The position numbers and the translations under genes were made by a program. A stretch of DNA of 45,864 bases, from contig DAHXNV010000004.1 in NCBI GenBank assembly GCA_027365225.1, positions 1 to 45,864 on the forward strand, read 5' to 3'. Within the stretch, counting starts at the first letter, position 1; every line of letters starts with the position of its first letter. Source of the DNA: Gammaproteobacteria bacterium. Lineage in GTDB: Bacteria > Pseudomonadota > Gammaproteobacteria > Steroidobacterales > Steroidobacteraceae. A model generated the notes under the pieces. It searched no databases. It was not told where the DNA came from and saw only the letters and a list, made by a program, of their open reading frames with translations. Positions 8,745 through 16,971 of this stretch are shown one piece after another.

Positions 8745-8772
8745 TTGACCGACGTCGAGAGCTGTATATAAT
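8745..8772 (+). promoter_or_regulatory. Strong sigma-70-like promoter upstream of ECF sigma gene
   Basis: TTGACC (8745-8750), a 16-base spacer and a perfect TATAAT (8767-8772), the best match to consensus in this part of the window. Transcription would start near 8779 and leave a leader of about 360 bases before the sigma-factor start at 9141. Confidence 0.65.
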
Positions 8773-9051
8773 ACCAGATGCCAAGTGCATGTTCCTCGAG
8801 CGCGCCGACTGATCGAGCGGCTTATCGCCGCCTGTCGGGATCAGGCCGACGGGTCTGGAGGATTGCCACCGCCGAGTGCCATCCGTGAGGCGTGAATGAC
8901 GGTGCGAAGTTCGCCTGGGGCGGGAGTCTAGTGAGTAGCGTATCCAGAAACGATCGCGTGGACTGCGCGCAGGCCGGTCCGTCCGGGTTGCCGGATCGGC
9001 TCGAGCGGGCACATCGGGTCGCTGGCGCTGAATCGGGCAAAAGGGGGGAAC

Positions 9052-9144
9052 GTGTTGCCGATCAAGGTGTTTTATCGTGGGGGAACGCTTGCATATCCAC
9101 GGCCCGCTGGGTGGGGGTTCATGCCGCGTGCGGTGAGCCTGTGA
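9052..9144 (+). CDS. Possible 30-residue leader peptide coupled to the ECF sigma gene
   Basis: GTG 9052 follows a purine-rich AAAAGGGGGGAA that would make a strong ribosome-binding site. The frame encodes 30 residues (MLPIKVFYRGG... ending AVSL), and its TGA overlaps the presumed GTG start of the sigma factor as GTGA. The sigma start itself has a weak ribosome site, so translation could depend on this small frame. I know of no homologue. It has no recognisable lasso-precursor motif. It may be chance. Confidence 0.3.
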   Translation: MLPIKVFYRGGTLAYPRPAGWGFMPRAVSL

Positions 9145-9740
9145 GTACCCGGGCCATTGATGTTTCGAGGAAGCGACCGGGAGCAGCTGGGTTTGGCGCC
9201 GATTCCGCCGGTGCGCGCGAGCGCGTACTGCGTGCGCAGGCACTGGCGGACATCGCGCGCAAGCATCATGGCTCGCTGCTTCGCGTTCTGACCCACCGAA
9301 CCGGTTCGGTCGAGGACGCCAAGGAAATTGCCCAGGAGGCGTACGTCAAGGTACTGGCGGTCGAGCGCAGCGATGGGATTGCATCGCTCGCCGGCTATCT
9401 GTGGCGCAGTGCGTTCAACCTGGTGACGGACCGGGCGCGTCGACGCGCGGTGCGGGAGCGCTTCAGCCTCGCGGTCCGCTGCGAAGCCGAGCCGCTCGCG
9501 CCGTCGGCCGAGACCGTGGTGGACGCTCGACAGCGTCTCGAGGTGATCGAGCGTGCCGTCGGGCAGCTGCCGCCGCGTTGCCTGGATGCGTTCATGCTGC
9601 GCATCATTCAAGGCCGGCCGTTCGATGAGGTGGGGCGCGAGATGGGAATCAGTGCGCGCATGGCGAAGGTGTATGTCGCCCGTGCGTTGAGGTCCGTGCG
9701 GGCGCGGCTCGAGGAGAGCGACTCCGCCGGAAAGGGCTAG
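9141..9740 (+). CDS. ECF (FecI-like) RNA polymerase sigma factor
   Basis: With the GTG at 9141 the protein has 199 residues, the usual ECF length. Region 2 (about residues 40-105) includes SVEDAKEIAQEAYVKVL and AGYLWRSAFNLVTDRAR for -10 recognition. Region 4 (about 130-190) has LPPRCLDAFMLRIIQG followed by a helix-turn-helix (FDEVGREMGISARMAKVYV) for -35 recognition. It resembles FecI-type factors that answer to TonB-receptor signalling. No anti-sigma gene adjoins it; the only FecR follows the second sigma factor 4.6 kb downstream. An upstream in-frame GTG (8892) would give an over-long protein and is less likely. Confidence 0.85.
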   Translation: MSTRAIDVSRKRPGAAGFGADSAGARERVLRAQALADIARKHHGSLLRVLTHRTGSVEDAKEIAQEAYVKVLAVERSDGIASLAGYLWRSAFNLVTDRARRRAVRERFSLAVRCEAEPLAPSAETVVDARQRLEVIERAVGQLPPRCLDAFMLRIIQGRPFDEVGREMGISARMAKVYVARALRSVRARLEESDSAGKG

Positions 9741-9749
9741 CGGCACGAC

Positions 9750-10401
9750 GTGACCGTGAGCGCGGCGGTGCTGACAGTACGCACCGGGTCTCGGTCCCGT
9801 GGCACCTTCCATCCGGTTCGCGCCTCGCAGCGCTCGCGCGGGTTGCTCGCCGACGGTGTCGACGCCACGGCAGTGCGGCAGGGGTACTGCCTGCACCCGT
9901 TGCTGTATCGCGGCCGCGAGGTTCCGAGCGGCAAACTCTGGCGCGCGCACCAGATTCTCGCGCCGTTTGATTTCTACGACGCGCTCGGCGCTGCGGGGGG
10001 ATCCGGAGCGGCTCGCGCCGCTGTGCTCCCAGCCGTTGATGGAGTTGTGTCTGCCCATACCGGTCGATGTGCTGACCGCGGGTGGCTGGGATCGCGCGCT
10101 CGCGCGGCGCACGTTCTACGAGGCGCTGCCGCGGCCGATCGGCAACCAGCGCAACACGGGCGGCATCGAGACACACCTGCGCCTGACGGCCGAACGCAAC
10201 CGCGAGTTGCTGCTCGATGGGACGCTGGTCGCGAACGGCCTGCTCGATCGGCCGGGACTGGAGCGGGCGCTCGCGGGCCGCGTGGAGATCGAGACTCAGT
10301 CCGAAGAGTTGATCGAATACGCCTGCATCGAGTCCTGGCGCGAGCGTTGGCGTCGTCGGAACTCGTCAGGGCGCCGCGGTGTATGGCAGACTGTGACTTG
10401 A
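9750..10401 (+). pseudogene. Asparagine synthetase-like lasso-peptide cyclase, truncated and frameshifted
   Basis: Two frames together read like the C-terminal third of lasso-peptide macrolactam synthetases (McjC-type, asparagine synthase family). The first frame gives YCLHPLLYRGREVPSGKLW and LAPFDFYDALGAAG. The second gives DPERLAPLCSQPLMELCL, VLTAGGWDRALARRTFYEAL, then GGIETHLRL and NRELLLDGTLVANGLLDR. The switch falls in a run of six G at 9995-10000; five would restore one frame. The N-terminal amidotransferase-like domain and the ATP-binding SGGxDS region are absent, so the gene is non-functional regardless of the frameshift. No intact lasso precursor, protease (B) or RRE gene is visible nearby. 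The stop abuts the next receptor gene. Confidence 0.7.
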
Positions 10402-10413
10402 GTGACAGGGAGC

Positions 10414-13413
10414 ATGGATCACAACAACCAAGAGGCCGGGGCCCGGAAGCCGGAGCGTCGCGGCGTGCGGCGGGCAGTGGGGGTGCTGTGGGTGGCGTTG
10501 ACGCTGCTGTACGCCGGGCCGTACGCGCAGGCCGAGGACCCGGTGACTCTGTTCAATTTACCGGCGCAACCGCTGCCGCAGGCGGTGCTCGAGTTCTATC
10601 GCCAGTCCGGTGTGCGGGCCATCTACGCCGCGACACCCCAGGCGCTGAAGCTGCGTACGCACGCGGTTCACGGAATGCTGAGCGGATCGGTGGCGCTGGC
10701 GCGCATGCTGCGCGGCACGGGCCTCACGTTCAGGTTCGAGTCGCGCCACTCCGTCATCATCCGCCCGGCGCCGCCCGGTCCGACGCCGCGGCCAGTCACC
10801 CACACGGTGTACAACCTGGCACGCCAAGCCAATCCGGCCGCGGATCAGACGGACGCCCTCCTTCGGCGGGTCGATGTCACCGGCAGCCTGATCCGCGGTG
10901 TCCGATCGGCCCTCGCGCCCATCACCACCGTGGGCCGTGCGCAGCTCGAGCAGGCCGATTACCCGAGTGTCGCGGACGCGCTGTACGCGCTGCCATTGAT
11001 CTCGTTGAACGGGCCGCGCGAGGACCTGAACGTCGACAATAACGTCCAGGACGGCGCAGGCATCAATCTGCGCGGCCTGGGCGTGGGGGCCACGCTGGTG
11101 CTGGTGGACGGTCACCGCCAACCCCTCGGTGGACTGACTGGCGGGTTCGTGGATGTATCGACCATTCCATGGATCGCCGTGAAGCGCATCGAGGTGCTGC
11201 CCGATGGTGCCTCGGCCCTGTACGGCGCGGACGCGGTGGCGGGAGTCGTCAACATCATGATGCGCAACGGATTCGACGGCGCGGAAACGCAGGTGCGCTA
11301 CGGGAGCGCGATCGGCGGTCGCGGCGAATGGATGTTCGGGCAGCTGTTCGGCACGCACTGGCGGGGTGGGCACGGCATGATCGCCTACGAGTACACCGAT
11401 GCCACGCCGCTTGCCGCGAGCGCCCGGGCCTATGCGGCCAACGCCGACAAGACGCCCTTCGGCGGGGCGAATTACGACAGCTATTACGCCGATCCGGGCA
11501 ACATCCTCTATCCGATGACACTCGAGCCGGCGTACGGCATCCCGGGCGGGCTGAACGGCGCGGCGCTCACCCCGGCCGCGCTCACCACACGCATCAACCT
11601 GCAGAACCCGCTCGTCGACTACCAGATCTTTCCCGAGCGGGTCGCCAACGAGCTGTACGGCTCGGCGAGCCAGCGCGTGGGCGCCAGAGTGGAGCTGTTT
11701 GTCCAGGCCCGCTACGCCGAGCGGGACATCGACCAGAGCATGATGCCGAACGATGCCGTACTGCAGGTACCCGCGAGCAACGCCTATTTCGTCAATCCCT
11801 TCCCGTCCGTGCCCTATACGCTGGTCGCCTACAGCTTCCTGAATGACCTCGGGCCGACACGCTTTGCCGCTCTTTCGCGTGTATACGACGGAACGATCGG
11901 GGGCACGGTGCAGCTCGGCCGGGGCTGGCAAATGACCGCGAGCGAGTCGGGCGGCGAGCAGTACCTGCGCGCCGACGAGTACGGTGTCGCCGATCCGGCG
12001 CGCCTCGCCGCGGCGCTTGCCGATTCCAACCCGGCCACCGCCTTCAACGCCTTCGGTTACGGATCGGACAACAACCCGGCGACGGTGGCGGCCATCGGCC
12101 AGATTTACCGCCGGCGCTCGAGCTCGACTCTGGAATCGAGCGACCTGGTCGCCAACGGCCCGTTGTTGCGCTTGCCCGCCGGGCAGGCCAAGCTTGCCGT
12201 CGGCCTGGAATGGCGCACCGAGACTCTGGCGCTCGAGGTGCCGCAGCCCGGCAGTCCACGCGGTGCGATCGTTGCGGAGCGCTACGGCCGGCGGATCTTA
12301 TCGGTGTATTCACAGCTGCACGTGCCGCTGCTCGGCAGCGGGCGCGACAGTCTGGCCCGGCCGCGCCTCGCGCTCGATCTTGCCGGCCGCTACGATCATT
12401 ACAGCGACTTCGGCGGCACATTCAATCCGATGGCCCGGCTGGAGTGGATCGCCTCCGATTGGCTGAACCTGCGCGCCAGCTGGGGTCGCTCGTACCGTGC
12501 GCCGACGCTCGACGCGCTGTATGACACGTCGCAGAATGTGTCGGGGCTGACGGTGGTGCCGGACCCGCTGTCTGCATCCGGCCGCTCGCTGGTGCTGGCC
12601 GAGCAGGGCTCCAATCCCAATCTGACCAATGAGACCGCGCGCACCTGGACCGCGGGTTTCGATTTGACGCCCTGGCGCGGAGCCCAGGTGTCACTCACGT
12701 TCTACGACATCGACTACTGGAACCGGATCGAGCAGCCCGCCGCCCGCGATCCGTTCGCGGTTCTGCAGGACGGCACCGAGTGGGCGGCGGTGATCAACCG
12801 CGCCCCCACGGCGGCGGAAATCGACGCCATCTGCGCGAGCCGACAGTTCGTCGGTCCCGTCGCGACCTGTCTTGCGAGTCACCCGGCCGCAATTGTGGAT
12901 CTGCGCCTGGCGAATCTCTCGGCCACCCGGACCCGGGGCCTCGACATCAGGGCGCGCGAGCGGCTCGCGAGCCGATGGGGATATTTTCACTTCGGACTGC
13001 GCGGCACCGATGTGTTGCAGTTCGAGCAGGCGCTGACCCCCACCTCTCCCTCAGTGAGCATCCTCGATACCGTCGGTAATCCACTGGCGGTGCGTTTGCG
13101 GGGTACCGCGGGCTGGCGAGCGCATGGCCGCAACGCGTCCGGCCCGTCCGTCACGGTGGCGATGAGCTACACGGGCGCGTACCGCGATCCGGCCAGTAGG
13201 CTCGTGCCGGTGGTAGGCGCCTGGAGCACTTTCGACCTGTTCGCGAGCGAGAAGCTGCCCGCGAGTCGTTTCGGGCAGACGACCCTCTGGCTCAACGCTG
13301 TGAATGTCTTCAACCAGTCTCCGCCGTTCGTGGACAGCGAATTCGGTTATGACATCGGCAACGTTCAGGCGCTCGGCCGCGTGCTGAGCATGCAGGTCAC
13401 GCAGCGCTGGTGA
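10414..13413 (+). CDS. TonB-dependent receptor with STN signalling domain
   Basis: About 999 residues. A signal peptide (ending YAQAE) is followed by an STN domain (about 45-115: FNLPAQPLPQAVLEFYRQSG...), the periplasmic module that contacts a FecR anti-sigma factor or helps pass signals. The plug (about 145-260) contains GINLRGLGVGATLVLVDGHR and IEVLPDGASALYGADAVAGV. The remainder is a 22-strand-type barrel ending in VTQRW. It would sit in the outer membrane, import an unknown ligand and probably signal to the sigma/anti-sigma pair encoded directly downstream. ATG 10414 is chosen; an in-frame GTG at 10402 is possible. The adjacent cyclase remnant hints at a lasso peptide or related ligand, which is speculation. 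Confidence 0.9.
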   Translation: MDHNNQEAGARKPERRGVRRAVGVLWVALTLLYAGPYAQAEDPVTLFNLPAQPLPQAVLEFYRQSGVRAIYAATPQALKLRTHAVHGMLSGSVALARMLRGTGLTFRFESRHSVIIRPAPPGPTPRPVTHTVYNLARQANPAADQTDALLRRVDVTGSLIRGVRSALAPITTVGRAQLEQADYPSVADALYALPLISLNGPREDLNVDNNVQDGAGINLRGLGVGATLVLVDGHRQPLGGLTGGFVDVSTIPWIAVKRIEVLPDGASALYGADAVAGVVNIMMRNGFDGAETQVRYGSAIGGRGEWMFGQLFGTHWRGGHGMIAYEYTDATPLAASARAYAANADKTPFGGANYDSYYADPGNILYPMTLEPAYGIPGGLNGAALTPAALTTRINLQNPLVDYQIFPERVANELYGSASQRVGARVELFVQARYAERDIDQSMMPNDAVLQVPASNAYFVNPFPSVPYTLVAYSFLNDLGPTRFAALSRVYDGTIGGTVQLGRGWQMTASESGGEQYLRADEYGVADPARLAAALADSNPATAFNAFGYGSDNNPATVAAIGQIYRRRSSSTLESSDLVANGPLLRLPAGQAKLAVGLEWRTETLALEVPQPGSPRGAIVAERYGRRILSVYSQLHVPLLGSGRDSLARPRLALDLAGRYDHYSDFGGTFNPMARLEWIASDWLNLRASWGRSYRAPTLDALYDTSQNVSGLTVVPDPLSASGRSLVLAEQGSNPNLTNETARTWTAGFDLTPWRGAQVSLTFYDIDYWNRIEQPAARDPFAVLQDGTEWAAVINRAPTAAEIDAICASRQFVGPVATCLASHPAAIVDLRLANLSATRTRGLDIRARERLASRWGYFHFGLRGTDVLQFEQALTPTSPSVSILDTVGNPLAVRLRGTAGWRAHGRNASGPSVTVAMSYTGAYRDPASRLVPVVGAWSTFDLFASEKLPASRFGQTTLWLNAVNVFNQSPPFVDSEFGYDIGNVQALGRVLSMQVTQRW

Positions 13414-13767
13414 ACCGAGCCGTGTAACCGATCCTCAGTAATGCTGTCGGCTGACTGCCGAGTCGTATTTCGCGCCCAGAAGCCCCCCTGGGTCTGGGAT
13501 ACTTTGCCGAGCTCGATCAGCTCGGGTTGCGGCTCGCTCGAGGCTTGCGCCGGGGCCGGTTCGAGGCCTTCTTCGCACGCCGGACTGTTCAGGAGTGCTT
13601 CTGCCGGTCGGGACGCTGTGCGTCAGGGCACCATCGGCTCGCGGGGTTCGCGATCGCGCGGATTATGTCGCATCGCAGCGTGTCCGCAGGACCGAGCCAA
13701 TATTTTTGTATCGTTCCTGGGGGGGGGCAAAGTGAAGCTCGAGCATCTAAGAGGGAGGGGAGGGGGA
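13414..13767. other. Intergenic region before second ECF sigma gene
   Basis: About 350 bases without a supportable gene. It holds an inverted repeat CCGAGCT-5 nt-AGCTCGG (13507-13525) with no T-tract, an AT-rich patch TATTTTTGTAT near 13701, and a run of nine G (13719-13727). The sigma frame is open further upstream but that part looks non-coding. Confidence 0.4.
13751..13767 (+). promoter_or_regulatory. Extended purine-rich ribosome-binding site for second ECF sigma
   Basis: Seventeen consecutive purines (GAGGGAGGGGAGGGGGA) directly precede GTG 13768 and fix this start over the in-frame GTG at 13732. Such a long G/A tract is unusual and allows several alternative pairings with the 16S anti-Shine-Dalgarno. 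Confidence 0.6.
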
Positions 13768-14337
13768 GTGGGTAAGCCATTGGGCGAAATCAAACGGTTT
13801 CCCAGACCGGGGGGAGCGGAGGCGTTCTTTGACCAGCTGTGCCGTGCGCACGAGGCCCAGCTGCTCGGCTATCTCACCCAAATGCTCGGACGGGTGGATC
13901 TGGCTCGGGAGGCGATTCAGGACACCTACGAGCAGCTGCACCGGATGTACCGGCCAGAGCAGGTGCTGTTTCCGCGGGCCATCCTTTTCAAGGTTGCGAC
14001 TCGATATGCACTGATGCAACTGCGCCGCCGCCGGGTCGAGAGCGCGATGATCGGCGGACCGGCGGGGATGGAGCAGGTACCCGACCTGGGGGGGGAGCCG
14101 GAGCGGCAGGTGATGGCCGAGCAGATCGAGCAGCGCGTTGCGCAGGTGATCGGCGAGCTGCCCGCCGCGTTGCGCACGGTATTCGTGCTGGCGCACGTGC
14201 AGGGCGAGTCGCGTAAGCAGATCGCTCGGCGGCTGGGAATATCCGAACGGCGTGTGGACAAGCGGATGACGCGCGCCCTGAAGCAGTGTCGTCTGAGGTT
14301 GTCTAAGCAAGGCATTGATTTGGCGGAGGTTGATTGA
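13768..14337 (+). CDS. ECF (FecI-like) RNA polymerase sigma factor
   Basis: A 189-residue sigma factor starting with GTG after a very strong ribosome site. Region 2 (about 20-85) contains FFDQLCRAHEAQLLGYL and DLAREAIQDTYEQLHRMYR. Region 4 (about 125-180) has LPAALRTVFVLAHVQGESR, then a helix-turn-helix (QIARRLGISERRVDKRM). Its stop overlaps the FecR-like gene start (TTGA), the usual FecI-FecR arrangement, so it is presumably held inactive by that protein until the upstream STN receptor binds its ligand. Target promoters cannot be named from this window. Confidence 0.88.
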   Translation: MGKPLGEIKRFPRPGGAEAFFDQLCRAHEAQLLGYLTQMLGRVDLAREAIQDTYEQLHRMYRPEQVLFPRAILFKVATRYALMQLRRRRVESAMIGGPAGMEQVPDLGGEPERQVMAEQIEQRVAQVIGELPAALRTVFVLAHVQGESRKQIARRLGISERRVDKRMTRALKQCRLRLSKQGIDLAEVD

Positions 14338-15362
14338 CTCTTAGCCCCTTCCTCGAACGGCGGCGGCGCGCGCGTGCCCAGGCGGCGCAGTGGCTGACCC
14401 GAATGAGGCGCGGGCTTGCACCCGCGCGGCAGCGTGCCCTCGAGGCTTGGCTGGCCGATACGATGAATGCGGAAGAATTCAGCGAACTGCGCGCAGTATT
14501 GGATGTGGCCGCTGAACTCAAGGGTCCCGCGCGGGCCGCGCTGGTCGCAAGCGCGGCGGGGATGCCGCGGCGCGCGAAGCGGCACGGTCGGGCCCTGTGG
14601 TTCGTGGGGGTGACCGCCATGGCGGCGCTCGTGGTGGCCGCTGCCGCGGGGTTGTGGATGTGGGGCGAGGGGTATCTGCCGCGCACCTATCGTACCGAGG
14701 TCGGCCAGGTCCGCAGCGTCCTGCTGCCGGATGGGAGCGTCGCCTATCTGAACACGAACACGCGTCTGCGCTGGATCGGCAGTCCCGACGACCGCAAGGT
14801 ACGGCTCGTGCGCGGCGAGGTATTTTTCGAAGTGGTGCACGATCCGGCCCGACCGTTCCGCATCCTGCTGGCGCGCAGCGAGGTGTGGGTGCTCGGGACG
14901 CGTTTCGACGTGTATCGCAAGGCCGATGGCGATGTGCGGGTGACGGTGGTCAGCGGCATGGTGTCGGTGGAGGGGCTGTCCCAGGGGGCGCGCGCACCGT
15001 CCTGGATCCGCCACCTGACGGCCAACCAGCAGATCGAGTACTCACCGGTCGGACCGATCGGCCGCGTGCATCCGGCGCGGGCGGTAAACGTCATTCGCTG
15101 GCGCCAGGGCATCATCGAGACGCGCGGGGAGCCGCTTGCCGCGTTTGTCAGCGATCTGAGCCGCTATACCACGCAGCGCATCGTCATTGCCGATTCGCGT
15201 GCCGCCCGCATGCAGATCGGTGGAGCGTTCAGCGTACGCAACGTCGGGGCGACCCTGGAGCGCATTGCCCGGATCGAGCCGCTCACCGTTACTCACCAGG
15301 ACGGGGCGTTCGTTCTGGGTTACCGGGCCACGGATCGGCAGGGGGGGGGCGTCCCCCATTGA
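14334..15362 (+). CDS. FecR-family anti-sigma factor / signal transducer
   Basis: A 342-residue inner-membrane protein starting at TTG 14334, overlapping the sigma stop. The cytoplasmic N-terminal domain (about 5-75; [19 protein letters not shown]...) would bind the sigma factor. One membrane helix follows (about 86-106, [19 protein letters not shown]). The periplasmic FecR domain (about 115-215) has [19 protein letters not shown] and RGEVFFEV, and an STN-like C-terminus ends in [12 protein letters not shown]. It transmits receptor occupancy to the sigma factor. The TTG start, inferred from the overlap, likely keeps its level below that of the sigma factor. Confidence 0.88.
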   Translation: MTLSPFLERRRRARAQAAQWLTRMRRGLAPARQRALEAWLADTMNAEEFSELRAVLDVAAELKGPARAALVASAAGMPRRAKRHGRALWFVGVTAMAALVVAAAAGLWMWGEGYLPRTYRTEVGQVRSVLLPDGSVAYLNTNTRLRWIGSPDDRKVRLVRGEVFFEVVHDPARPFRILLARSEVWVLGTRFDVYRKADGDVRVTVVSGMVSVEGLSQGARAPSWIRHLTANQQIEYSPVGPIGRVHPARAVNVIRWRQGIIETRGEPLAAFVSDLSRYTTQRIVIADSRAARMQIGGAFSVRNVGATLERIARIEPLTVTHQDGAFVLGYRATDRQGGGVPH

Positions 15363-15417
15363 GCCGATTGGATCGGATCGTAGTTTTGGATCATCAACAC
15401 CTAGAGAGGACCAGCAG

Positions 15418-15684
15418 ATGCTCATTCTTACAAGGCGAGTCGGCGAGACCGTGATGATTGGGGATGACGTCACCATCACGGTGCTCGGCGTCAAGGGCAA
15501 TCAGGTGCGCGTTGGTATCAATGCGCCCAAGCACGTGGCCGTGCATCGGGAGGAGATTTACGAGCGGATCAAGCGCGAGCAGCGCGAGAGCGCCGCGGTC
15601 AATGGCGAGGCGCCGAAGCCCGTGCCGAGCTTTGCGCCGCCGGGCGCCCCCGGGGATGCGCCACCGGCGGCGGTTCATCGCTAA
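15418..15684 (+). CDS. csrA: Carbon storage regulator CsrA
   Basis: [20 protein letters not shown] is the canonical CsrA start, and AGAGAGGA lies eight bases before ATG 15418. CsrA is a small homodimeric RNA-binding protein that binds GGA motifs in mRNA leaders and controls translation and stability of carbon, motility and biofilm genes. The core (about residues 1-60, ending in YERIKREQ) is complete. The protein has 88 residues against the usual 61-65, because a Pro/Ala-rich tail ([10 protein letters not shown]...) has been added. It lies 55 bases after the FecR-like gene and before a diguanylate cyclase; whether they share a transcript is not clear. Confidence 0.95.
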   Translation: MLILTRRVGETVMIGDDVTITVLGVKGNQVRVGINAPKHVAVHREEIYERIKREQRESAAVNGEAPKPVPSFAPPGAPGDAPPAAVHR

Positions 15685-15698
15685 GGCGATCGTTCATC

Positions 15699-15733
15699 CA
15701 TCAACGTCGCTGCGGTGCGCGGCGGCGTTGATG
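15699..15733 (+). terminator. Hairpin downstream of csrA
   Basis: Arms CATCAACG (15699-15706) and CGTTGATG (15726-15733) enclose further GC pairs, 15 bases after the csrA stop. No T-tract follows, so it may be a Rho-assisted terminator or an mRNA-stabilising stem. Confidence 0.35.
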
Positions 15734-15809
15734 GCGCTGGGCGTGCAACGGCGGGCGCGCGCTGCTAACATTGCAAATAAGTAAAATCAGGTCTCGCCCG
15801 TTCACCCGC

Positions 15810-16838
15810 ATGGTCTACCAGCAATCGAGGGAAGAAAGCGCGGAGATTCTTCGGCGCGTGCTGCACCTGATGTCGCCGCATCCGGCCGGGTACCATCCGC
15901 TGAGCTATACGGTCTGGTACGAGCATGCCGCGCAGATCAACCCCGCGCTCAGCCAGGACCTGGAGAAACTGCTGGCCTCCTCCGCGCCTGTCTCGGACGC
16001 CGACGTCCGGCGCCTGCATGCGCTGCACATCGCCGCCCGCGACGTGGCGATGTTCGAGCAGGCGCAGCGGGATCTGCACGAGCTGATCGGACGCACCGAG
16101 CAGGACACGGCCGAGGCCGAAGGGACTCTGGGGCGCTTCACCGAGACGCTCGCGGCGGCGGCGCGGCAGCTGGCGCAGCGCGATGGCGATGCGGTGGCGG
16201 CGCTGATCGGCCGCCTGCTTGCCCAGGCCGAGCAGGTGTGCTCGAAGTTGAACGCCCTGCACGCGCAGCTCGCCAGACAGCGCGCGGAGGTCATCGGCAT
16301 CATCGATCGGCTCGAGCGCGCACACACTGAGCCGCAGCGCGATCCACTGACCCAGCTCGCCAATCTCAACGGCCTGCGGCGCGCGATCGAAGGCGAGGAC
16401 GACCCGCACGGACTGATGGACGTGGTGCTGTTGGCCATCGACATCGACTATTTCAAGCGGATCAACGACACGCACGGCCACGTGGTCGGCGACAAAGTGT
16501 TGGTGAAAGTGGCGGGGATTCTGCGCGAGCGACTGAACGGGGCGGACCTCGCGGTGCGCATCGGCGGGGATGAGTTCGCGGTGCTCTTGCGCGGCAAATC
16601 GATGGCCGCGGCGGCGGCGCTGGCCGAGACGATCCGCTCGGCGGCGCAGCGCATGCTGATCGTACATACCGACGGGGCCCAGTTCGCGGGCGATGTGACC
16701 TTGTCGATCGGCGCGGCGGCCGCCCGCGTGGGCGATTCGCTCGAGACGCTGCGCCAACGGGCCGATTCGGCGCTGTATGACGCCAAGAGCGCCGGACGCA
16801 ACCGCGTTGCGCTCGCCGCCGAAGGCACGCGGCAATAG
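15810..16838 (+). CDS. GGDEF-domain diguanylate cyclase
   Basis: A 342-residue protein. The N-terminal half (about 1-170) is helical and Ala/Glu/Arg-rich with no membrane segment or named sensor domain. The C-terminal GGDEF domain (about 175-335) has DPLTQLANLNGLRR, DIDYFKRINDTHGH and an intact GGDEF at about residues 252-256, so it should make cyclic di-GMP from two GTP. The allosteric RxxD inhibitory site that normally precedes the motif reads NGAD, lacking the Arg, so product inhibition may be weak. ATG 15810 is chosen; a TTG at 15771 is an alternative. It follows csrA, and both genes bear on biofilm and motility decisions. Confidence 0.88.
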   Translation: MVYQQSREESAEILRRVLHLMSPHPAGYHPLSYTVWYEHAAQINPALSQDLEKLLASSAPVSDADVRRLHALHIAARDVAMFEQAQRDLHELIGRTEQDTAEAEGTLGRFTETLAAAARQLAQRDGDAVAALIGRLLAQAEQVCSKLNALHAQLARQRAEVIGIIDRLERAHTEPQRDPLTQLANLNGLRRAIEGEDDPHGLMDVVLLAIDIDYFKRINDTHGHVVGDKVLVKVAGILRERLNGADLAVRIGGDEFAVLLRGKSMAAAAALAETIRSAAQRMLIVHTDGAQFAGDVTLSIGAAAARVGDSLETLRQRADSALYDAKSAGRNRVALAAEGTRQ

Positions 16839-16971
16839 TCCCGAGCGCGCGGGTCGGGGCCCGAGCCGCCGGTGTCCCGAGGCGCTGTGCGGCGGCGGCC
16901 GGGCGGCCGCGGAGCCGTCCTGAGCGTCCGGTCCCAGGCAACCGGGACGGGCGGCTGTGCCGATGTGCCCT

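Larger units (their letters stand above)
8498..9051. other. Intergenic region between vapC remnant and ECF sigma gene
   Basis: About 550 bases carrying two hairpins (8544-8569 and 8603-8632) and a strong promoter (8745-8772). A 36-codon frame begins with an ATG at 8778, only six bases past the -10, and ends at 8888. It resembles no known family and I do not call it a gene. The sigma-factor frame is open back to a GTG at 8892, but the added sequence looks non-coding. Confidence 0.45.

Noticed and set aside
8892-9140. N-terminal extension of the first ECF sigma factor
   Set aside because: It would make a 282-residue protein, too long for this class, with no domain in the extra part.
9052-9144. 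Lasso-peptide precursor gene
   Set aside because: The 30 residues lack the conserved leader Thr and a Gly or Ala core start with an acidic residue at positions 7-9.
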